From Phoronis ovalis (lineage: Eukaryota > Phoronida > Phoronidae): a DNA stretch of 11,561 bases. The translations under genes and the position numbers were made by a program. Where the stretch lies: contig JAOXYB010052256.1 of the NCBI GenBank assembly GCA_028565635.1, forward strand, positions 1 to 11,561, in the 5' to 3' direction. Each line of letters begins with the position of its first letter. Within the stretch, counting starts at the first letter, position 1. Shown here one piece after another: positions 1 through 8,400 of this stretch. The notes beneath the pieces were generated by a model. That model was not told where the DNA came from. It searched no databases and saw nothing but the letters and a program-made list of their open reading frames with translations.

Positions 1-180
1 CAACCCCTAAACGGGAAGTTACATTTGCCAAAAACATACCCCTAAATGTGGTTTTCCGCCAAAATCGACCCCTAAACAGGGTTCTCGGAAACCCCGTCTA
101 ACGACGAAAAAGGTACCCGTTACCCCCGTTTTTTCGGACAAGCAGGCGTACCGACTTTTTTTTAAGTGAGCCCCCCCAGA
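1..180. repeat. Dispersed repeat fragment with ACCCCTAAA motifs
   Basis: The motif ACCCCTAAA occurs three times, near 3, 38 and 68, giving irregular 35- and 30-base units that also share a gccaaaa stretch. A short inverted repeat, GGGTT/AACCC with a six-base loop, lies near 80-95. The piece ends in a C run near 172-178, followed by ordinary AT-rich sequence. This looks like one end of an old dispersed element that is cut by the window edge. I see no open frame supporting a transposase. Family unknown. Confidence 0.5.
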
Positions 181-900
181 TTTAAACCAAGGACTAAGTG
201 TTCAGTGGACACTGAAAACTGTCCTTTCACACCGGGATAATTTTTTTAACAATTCTTGTTGAATTTACAAAAAAACATACAATAGCTGAAAGAAAAATAT
301 CAAATGTTGGCTTGTTGCAATATTGCTTACAAATATCTTATTTAAGAATCTTTATCTGTGAATGGAATTCTTATTCCAAATTTGTGATTCGCAAAATAGC
401 CACCAGGTGATACCCAGTTCTTCATCGCAAAAGATAGGAATGCGCATGCCTGCGTCACTGGCAAGTAATAGCTGTAAAACATGTTCGTCCTGGGGAAACA
501 CCTATATAAAACATTGGTGAGACAGTAGGGATCAAAAGCCTTAACCCATGCTAGAAACGGTTTGCTAAAAATATACACAGTGGTAACACCTCGGAGGTAA
601 CAGTTATTCGCAAACAGAATATCTCTTGGCAAAATAAATATTTTACGAACCCCCTGACAACAGAAATCCATTGGGTTATACTTAAAATATCTAAGCTATT
701 TCTCAACGGGAATGACAGCTGCTTGTGAAATTAACGAAAATCTCGGGGTACATCATATGAGCTTGTATAAGTTAACTCGCCGGAGGTCATTGAGTTCCAG
801 GTTCCGATTAGAGGAATCTTCCAGGGGGTTTAATTTTTGCCAAATTTCTCAAAAACTGTACGGTTGTTGAGAGGGGTAGATAGGACAGTTCCTAAGATGC
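181..900. other. Non-coding stretch, no supported gene
   Basis: AT-rich sequence without a recognisable gene. A 109-codon open frame runs on the minus strand over 342-671, but it has no recognisable domain, no splice context and no matching neighbours, so it is not called. I see no RNA gene or convincing repeat here. Confidence 0.5.
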
Positions 901-944
901 ATGTGTGTGTGTGCGTGTGTGTGTGCGTGTGTGTGCGTGTGTGT
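901..944. repeat. (TG)n microsatellite with CG interruptions
   Basis: About 44 bases of alternating TG, interrupted at fairly regular intervals by GCG (TG runs of roughly 8-10 bases between interruptions). Alternating purine-pyrimidine tracts of this type are common in animal genomes and usually length-polymorphic. The regular interruptions suggest an 8- to 12-base superimposed period rather than simple slippage alone. Confidence 0.95.
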
Positions 945-3937
945 TGCTAGTGGATCGAGAGAGAAATCGGGACTCAATGTATAGGTTTTTTTTAAAATAT
1001 ATTTTAAATTGTTTATTTAATTAACATTGCTCTGTACGGGACTCTCTACTGTTGTGTTACTCTATAAGATATGTGTCTCTGGTGTCAGACGAATACATTA
1101 ATAGTATAAATGTATCTGGTTGCCTGATGCAGAATGGTATGAAGGACACATTTGTTATAGCCCTCTCCTTCTTGCCTAGCCTTTAACTAATATTTTCTAA
1201 TTACTGGATTGTGGTTCTTTGTTATTACTTGTATGTAAACGAGAAAGAAATTGTAGTTATTAATAAATCCTTCGTTTTTATTATTTTCATGCCGTCCCGT
1301 GTTCGCAGCACACTATTTTTACAATCAGTAACTGGAACTTACTGCAAATTTGGCAAAACTTAACTGTGCACAATAGCAAGTACCGGTAATGCAGCTTATT
1401 TCTGAAATCAGTACTATTGTCCATTTCGTATTATTGCCTTGGAAGCACTGAAGACAAGAGGCAAATGTATATATTGTACACAACACTTGACACCGTCGAC
1501 TTTATTGGTCATGTAAAGTAGCATACAAGGTCTCGAATACTTAGACTAAACCAAAGCGTACCAATGTGAAATAAGTGAAGTGGTGAGGCTAACCAGTGAT
1601 ATAAGCAATTTATACTGGCTACAAATGTTACCGTGTAAGGAAACTTGTAACTAAAAACACTATAAAACATCCTTGGACAAAAACTTATATTTTGTTAATA
1701 TTTATGGAAATGACACCCCTTTTTATAAGCTGGCAGATTCAATTTTCCGTAACCTAGCGTAAGAACAAGAATTAGAGCTGTACCCGTTCGTAAGTACATG
1801 CGGCTGAAATATACATACCCATCGTAAACAGTTATCATGATAATCATACCCCATTAGAAAAGAGTACTCTTGGCCGAAAGACTAGTAATGTATGACTTGA
1901 TTTGGAAAAGCTGGAACAATGGCGACAGACAACTTAATGTTTCAAGTATGGCATAGTCCAATTAAGTAACCAACCAAATTATTCATCGTGCTGTCTATCA
2001 CAAATCGCGATGGAACAAAATAAATGTAGACATTGGAAAATATATTTCAACATAGAGAACTGGCTGAAATATAAAGCGTTAGAAAATTGTTTACACACAA
2101 TTTTATCATCTAATGATTGTCGATACATAAATGTGATTACATTTTTGTGGTTAAAATCATTAAATTTAATATGATGTTAGAAATACAAATGTTCAACCCT
2201 CTACATTGCATCTTCGTGACAACATAATTAGGCGTGTGTCTTAGTAATAATATCTATACTTACAATTTATTATGTTTTGAAAATGATTGTGTGCATTAGG
2301 CATTGTTAGTGGCGTTACTTGGAAAGTCCATGGTTACTAGATTTTTATTACAACTTAGGTATTTTATTTTGTGAAAAAAAACGCAATCTTATGAATTTTA
2401 TTAAATGCAACATTGTGTTGTTTTAAGCTTTTGCCAAATATGATGGAAAGCGTAACAAGTAGTAATTGGTGAATATTGGAAGTCATCCAATCCTTGGCTA
2501 GTTTATACTAGCCAGGTCAAATTTGTAAATGTATTTTTTTTCTAAGTTTATATGTATTGATTCGGTTGATATATTTGCTGACTCTGCACACGTGCACTCT
2601 GCGACCTGATTGTACATTTGCTAACTTTATATATGTCGGTTCAATTGTTGTTTTAACTTGCTGCCCTCCCGTTACTGCCCACAGTGTTTATAAATGATCA
2701 GCACTACAGTAATTCATGTGCTACAGTAAACAACATTTAGAGTGAGATTATTGTTAATCCGTTTTGCAACATTTTAACTTTAACTGAAATTACACGAGAT
2801 TCCATCTACCAACCGATATATATTTTTGTAAAATAAACAAGTGTCGGTTTGTTGCCGTTAATTCTGTTCGAGTTACAAGTCTGTAAAGTAATCGTTATTA
2901 TAAAATCTTCATTAGTGTATATGTGTCTGAGGATACTGTCTTTTAATACGGATGAGAAATGCCAAAGTTTTACTGAAATTTTTGAGAGCTCCTCTATCCG
3001 CATGAATACCAGATTCACTGCGCGGCAGTGAAAGTATTTATAAACTAAACGTCTTTACATAGTAAGTGCGCTTGTTGTCCGGTTAGTTCGTCCACAATTA
3101 GGTGCGCGCGCAGCTGGGGTTGGTTTCTCGAAGCTAGGTTACGACATGCGTCGGTCTTAAGGGTGTTGTGTAGTCTTAACTTAGCCTACATTTAATCATA
3201 CACGCATCACAAACTTTAAGATACGATAAGTTTCGAGAATCATTCCTTGGATCTTTATTATCCAATATTAACAAAAAAAAGGTGTATATTATATTTAGAG
3301 TAAGTTTATACCAGTAACAGGACATTCTCGCACACAAGCATGTGCCAACTGTTTAGAAAGCGGTTTCACAATAAAATATAAAAAATGTATATAGTCATCA
3401 ACATTGAACTAATTTTAGGTCAACACCTTGACAACTGATGCCTTGAGCAGTCATTCGGGGAATAAAAAACAATAAAAAAATGAGCAGATAGTGATAATAT
3501 TTGATTTAATCAAACAAACATCACGTGTCGGTAATATATGCAAGTAGGTCAAGGTCTTTAGGCGGTTTGACCCTAACAAGGAAATAAAGTTTTAAAAATA
3601 GATAACTGCAATTAGATGATATTTTAAAAGTACTATCTAAATATATCTCAATGTCATTAATATGGTGAAAATGGTAAAAAGCCATACGTGGAAGAAATTT
3701 ACGATTTGTACAAATTATGAATCCATCATCAGAAAGATGTAGATTTCCAAATCCCTGACGGAAGAGGCCGAACATGTTATGGCAATAGGATATAGATCCA
3801 GATCTGGGTACATTTACCACACTTTTCAACAAAGATTATAAATGTAAAACTACAAAACTTTGGAAGGAGAGTAATAGATTACTGAAACTGCTCTACATGA
3901 TGTGGTGCGTATTGTATTAGATTAGTAGAACTGGTTA
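945..3937. other. Long AT-rich non-coding stretch
   Basis: Nearly 3 kb without a gene I can support. It contains an AATAAA at 1262-1267 in a setting that could be the 3' end of an unseen transcript or an old LTR, but no coding exon could be tied to it. The longest open frame is a 103-codon minus-strand stretch at 3521-3832 with no recognised domain. Other frames at 2806-3031 are short and overlap on opposite strands, as expected by chance. No tRNA, SINE or clear tandem repeat was seen. Confidence 0.5.
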
Positions 3938-4046
3938 CTGCAATGAAGTTACATTTCATAGTTTATAGTTTATAGTTTCCTTCATTTGTAACACACTGCA
4001 ATGAAGTTACATTTTATAGGTTGTAGTTTCCTTTATTTGTAACGCA
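3938..4046 (+). repeat. Local tandem duplication, two units of 58 and 51 bp
   Basis: Unit 1 (3938-3995) and unit 2 (3996-4046) both begin ctgcaatgaagttacattt, and both continue through a tagtttcctt-atttgtaac stretch. Unit 1 carries an extra internal copy of tttatag, which accounts for its greater length. Divergence is low, so the duplication is fairly recent. No coding role is visible. Confidence 0.9.
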
Positions 4047-4743
4047 CATCAGTTAATATGCTAAATTAACAGAATAGTCATACAGTATTAAGGGCCTCGA
4101 GCTCCTCCTATAACTGGAACGAACCTCGATATTCAAAGCTTTGTGGGTTTGTCTTGCGTTTTTATCAATAACGTATATGTAATTCTTACTTTGCCACAAC
4201 TTGTGCGATATACATTCTTAGGTGGCTGGAGGGATTACGGAAATTCTACTTGTGCTTAGCCAATTGGATTTTTAGCATTTTTAAGAAGTTATAATGAAAG
4301 AATAATTAAAGTAAACCTTCGTAAATTGGATTAAACTTTCAACATGGTTTACTGCTTTCTAAAACGATCTTGTGCTAAGTGCAGCCATGTACAGTTTAAG
4401 TTGAAAAATGTCAAATTGAAATAAGTGTAAGTCAAAATTCCCTCCACCTACAGATTTAAAATTTAGTCCTAATACTTTAGTCCTAACACAAATAATGCGA
4501 GTCCAACTTTTCAATCTTTTTCATTGGAAGGGGTTTTGAGTTTTGTTTTTTAAACATTAACTTTGTTAACCCAAAATGACCGTTTGCAGGTTAATGACCA
4601 GATTAGAAAGACAATTACATTTTTAAAGGAAACATTAGTTAATACGTATTGGGATACCTTTTCGTTTTGGCTGATTCGAAAAAAAACCCTAAAATGTGCT
4701 CCATAAAACCGTGGTGAAGCATTGCACTACTGCAATTAGCGAA
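4047..4743. other. Non-coding stretch upstream of the candidate promoter
   Basis: AT-rich sequence with no supported gene, RNA gene or repeat. A short direct repeat (taatactttagtcctaa-like) lies near 4465-4487. It probably represents distal upstream sequence of the secreted-protein gene to the right. Confidence 0.4.
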
Positions 4744-4930
4744 CGGCAATCACGTGATCAACAAGTAACTCCTCCTTCTTTCAAGATTCGACAATCGCGT
4801 GGTTCTCATACGTCCATGCCTCAACGAAAGACAAACATGTGACGCAAATATAGCAAATCATCTCTGCATCTGGCTCTCGCTGAACGGCCAACACGTGCAA
4901 CTCATAACTCCACCTCTCAACAGCCGACAA
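4744..4930. repeat. Degenerate tandem array of E-box-containing units
   Basis: A core of the form CGRCAAn followed by an E-box-like hexamer recurs four times. The hexamers are CACGTG at 4751, CGCGTG at 4796, CATGTG at 4836 and CACGTG at 4892, spaced 45, 40 and 56 bases apart. A fifth half-unit (cgacaa, 4925-4930) runs directly into a TATA-like sequence. The parts between hexamers also align: units 2 and 4 share ctcata, then cc, then cctc/ctctcaac. The array is therefore a diverged tandem repeat and not just scattered hexamers. Since it sits just upstream of a TATA-like box, it may be a promoter-proximal array for bHLH factors; that role is inference. Confidence 0.6.
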
Positions 4931-4931
4931 C

Positions 4932-4939
4932 TATATAGG
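4932..4939 (+). promoter_or_regulatory. TATA-like box, candidate core promoter
   Basis: TATATAGG is a near match to the TATA consensus. It follows the E-box array immediately and lies about 440 bases before the candidate start codon at 5381. A start site about 30 bases downstream (near 4962) would give a short first exon. TATA-like strings are frequent in AT-rich DNA, so the call depends on position alone. Confidence 0.3.
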
Positions 4940-4961
4940 ATAAAAAGGATAATATCAAGTG

Positions 4962-5032
4962 AAAGTATCATAACAATATCTGCCCGGTGGAAAATATTAA
5001 CAGCATTGGTACTTCAAGATTACGCACAGCAG
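4962..5032 (+). other. Possible untranslated first exon
   Basis: The first coding exon is preceded by a good splice acceptor (tttctttgcag ending at 5371), so an upstream non-coding exon is expected. A plausible partner donor is CAG|GTTAGA after 5032, which gives a 339-base intron. The 5' end is only estimated from the TATA-like box. Other donors upstream cannot be excluded. Confidence 0.25.
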
Positions 5033-5371
5033 GTTAGAATTTTATACAGTCTAATGAAATGGAAAAAGTTAACACTTTGTTTTTTCGATTCTGGTAATGA
5101 AATGTGTATTGTTATATGTATTGAAAAGTCTCACAATTTTATGCGTTGTAGAGGCTTATTAGCACTCGTGTGATTAACAAAATTACGAGCGTTAATTAAT
5201 ACCCGTTTGCTTTATGTTCCATATTTATCTCAAGATTGGTTCTTAATACTTTTACTTGACATGTCTTACATGGTGGTAAAATGGCAAACATAAATCATGA
5301 AAATACAAGTTTGTCATAAAAGGTTTAACAAAATGTAGATAATCTTCTCCAAACGATATATTTCTTTGCAG

Positions 5372-5428
5372 AGAAGAAGAATGATGCGATTTTTAATGTT
5401 TCTTAGTGTGTCTGTTTTGGGTTTCAAA
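5372..5428 (+). CDS. Coding exon 1: start codon and signal peptide
   Basis: The acceptor tttctttgcag ends at 5371. The exon carries nine untranslated bases and then ATG ATG at 5381, with A at -3, a good initiation context. Codons 1-16 encode MMRFLMFLSVSVLGFK, a short basic start and a hydrophobic run typical of a signal peptide. The donor AAA|GTAAGT after 5428 matches the consensus and leaves phase 0. That fits the next exon at 9594, 4.2 kb away, but the long gap means an unseen extra exon of length divisible by three cannot be excluded. Confidence 0.6.
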
Positions 5429-8400
5429 GTAAGTTCTTTAACTATTGCAAAACAATCAACTAAATGGAAGAATTTAGAATCAATTACATGTTATCTAGTT
5501 CAAACAGGAATCAAAGTTGCTTTTTTTATAATATCATGCCCACAGTTGTATAATAGTATATACATGATGGTGCAGGTATACAAGTATTGACATACACATA
5601 TTTGTCCCTTATAAAACCAAGAAAGTTCACTTTATCAAAATTAATCGTTTTTCGTTTGATAGTTCCTTTCCGAAATGTTAATCTGAAGTCGTAATCTCTC
5701 TTTCGTTTGATAATGCAGTGATTCTCTGTGTTAGATTTTATAGCAATAAATTGTTCAAACTGATATAAAATACATAATTATTTACAGCATATGACACCGG
5801 TCACGTTATTGGAATGTTAATAAGCTAGAAATGCTAAGGGACTTTAAAAACTACGATCCAAGTTTAATTGAAAATAGAAGCGACCACATTTCGAATAACT
5901 CTCATGTCAGAACTAGCCAAACGGATCCTGGAAATACAACTAAAAATTTACTGTTATTTTTTTTTGACAAAAATAGTATACGTTTAGTTTATATATAAAC
6001 AATTATAAAGTATTCGAAACATACAGTTTCGTGCACTTTATAAACGTTTTAGTCTTGTGTAATAAACGAAATGGTTGGTTTCATTTATTTTTAAACCTAT
6101 GTTTCTATATGGATTTTTATTTTGCAGTTGCTTCTTTATGCCCATCACTATGTAACAGTAGTGAATGGGCATATAGTCGTAGGGTACGCGGCGTCGGCGG
6201 CGGTGGCGTCGTTGGAGTCGTCAGCGTATGTAACCTTTTCTTTGTCTAGCTATAACAGCTTTAGCTTTCGTCGGATCATCTTCGTATTTGGTACAACCGA
6301 TTGTCGGCCATGTTTGTACCCCATAGTGCACCTAACGTTACGGCCATTTTGAGAAAGACGAAGTGTTAACTTGACGATTCGAAGGTGGATTCACGTAGGC
6401 CATGGGTTGATGGGCGTATTAGGCCAGGTTACATTTCAAAATGACCTTGACAAATGTCGATACGAATCTTTCACAATTTTGTTGCGCGTAACACTTTCTT
6501 TGTCGCGCAGTAACTGCTTTAGTTTTAATCCGATCAGCTTAATGTTTGGCACAGGAAACATGTCAAAATTCATGTTGTCTGTAATTTGGACATGCATTAC
6601 ATTCAAGATGGCCGACTGGCAGCCATGTTTATTCTGGAGATGTTAGCTCGCAATAATAGCTTTGGTTTTTGCCAGATCATCTTCATATTTGGCACAGGGT
6701 AAATACTGGTCAAAATACACTTTGGATATAAGTTTGACCCCGATTATTTCCAACATGGCCGACTGGCGGCCATGTTTGTACCCGATAGTGCACGTTACGA
6801 TGCGCCCATTTAGAGAAAGATGAAACGATGACTGGACCATTCAAAGGTGGATTCACGTAGGCCATAGGTTGGTGGGCGTATTAGATGTGGATCGCTTTCA
6901 AGATAGCCGACTGGCGGCCATGTTTTTTCCCTATAGTGCACGTTACTTTGCGCCCATTTCGGGAAAGACGAAGCGAAGACTGGACGATTCAAAGGTGGAT
7001 CACAAAGCCCATATGTTGGTGGGGTATATTAGGTCAGGTGACATTTCAAAGTGACCTTGAGAAGTAGGTCAAATTCCCATACGAATCTTCGACATTTTTC
7101 ATTTGCGTAACACTTTTCTTGCAATGACTGCTTCAGTTTTGTCCGATCAGCTTTATATTTGACACAGGCTAAATACAGGTCAAAATGCAGATCGTCTATA
7201 ATTTTGACATGGGTCACGTTCAAGATGGCCGACTGGTGGCCATGTTTGTTCTCGAGATGTTAGCTCACAATAATAGATTTTGTCTTTGTCGGAGCATCTT
7301 GATATTTGGTAAAGGATAAATACTGGTCAAAGTACACGTTGGATATAAGTTTGATCCCGATTACTTCCAACATGGTCGACTGGCGAAAATGTTTGTACCC
7401 GAGAGTGCACGTTACGTTGCACCCGTTTTGGGAAAGACGAAGTGATGACTGGACGATTCGAAGGTTGATCACAAAACCCATAGGTTGGTGGCGGTGTGTT
7501 AGGCCAGGTGACATTGCAAAGTGACCTTGAGAAGTAGGTCAAATGCCGATGCGAATCTTCTACATTTTTTGTGAGTAATACTTTCTTTGTCGCGCAATAA
7601 CTGCTTAAGTTTTTATCTGATCAACTTTGTATTTGGTACAGGGTAAGCACAGGCTTTGTGTTTTATTTTTGAACATTATCTTGCAGAGTGTACTATGTTG
7701 TTTTGACGACGTTTTTCTTTGGTTGTCGATTTTATTTGGCGACCGTCTTTTTTGGGGAACCTTTTTTTGGTTGTCAATTTTTCTTGTTAAGGTCCCAAAG
7801 GCCCAAAAGGGTAAGAGGTTTGAGCTCATACGTCACAACAAGGGTAGGAATTTGGAGCTCCTAGGTCCCAAAAATGGGCTTTTTTACCCTTCATAACAAA
7901 CATGGGTACCCAGTTATTCTGACTATCACCCCCGGGCCTTTTCACAAGTTTTCTAATAAACGAGTACGATTACCACAGTTTACCTGAGTGGCCCCTCGGA
8001 CATTGTTGTTTATCCGCTGGGTCAAAGTGTTCATTGACATTTCTACATTTTTGAAACTACAGTACATGTACCGTTTTTAACAACGGGTGCGATTACCATC
8101 TATCGATAAACAAGGTTGATGAGCTGATCGCCATCATCCAAATGTAAGGCCTTAAAGTATATTCTGTTTAATATAGACGATACCATCAACGTTAGTCGCA
8201 TGGGAATTGGTGATGGTTTAGTTTTATCACTGTTTAAAAAATATTCTTGTCATTGTTTTTTTATTTCGAAAGTCTCTAGTAAACCCAGTATAGTGATATC
8301 TGCAAGAGGCATAACTCGTATTATAAGTAATCAAGAAAGCTCCTGGCGGATTCGAACCTGCGCTGGCGATATCTGAAAAATCGAGTGAATTAATCACTAC

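Noticed and set aside
342-671. 109-codon minus-strand open frame starting with ATG
   Set aside because: No recognisable domain, no splice or promoter context, and a composition that could arise by chance in this sequence.
940-1325. Possible solo LTR ending near 1322 with AATAAA at 1262
   Set aside because: TG and CA ends can be chosen by eye, but no matching target-site duplication or primer-binding site was found.
3521-3832. 103-codon minus-strand open frame
   Set aside because: The translated text looks somewhat protein-like (a FGLFRQGFGNLHLSDDG phrase), but it begins at TTG, has no recognised family and no supporting exons nearby. A protein search would settle whether it is a gene relic.
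4799-5173. 124-codon plus-strand open frame
   Set aside because: It starts at a non-ATG codon and covers the degenerate E-box array and TATA-like region. Its sequence follows the DNA repeat and has no domain.
6371-7542. Many overlapping open frames on both strands
   Set aside because: They repeat with the period of the tandem array and occur on both strands over the same bases, so they are by-products of the repeat.
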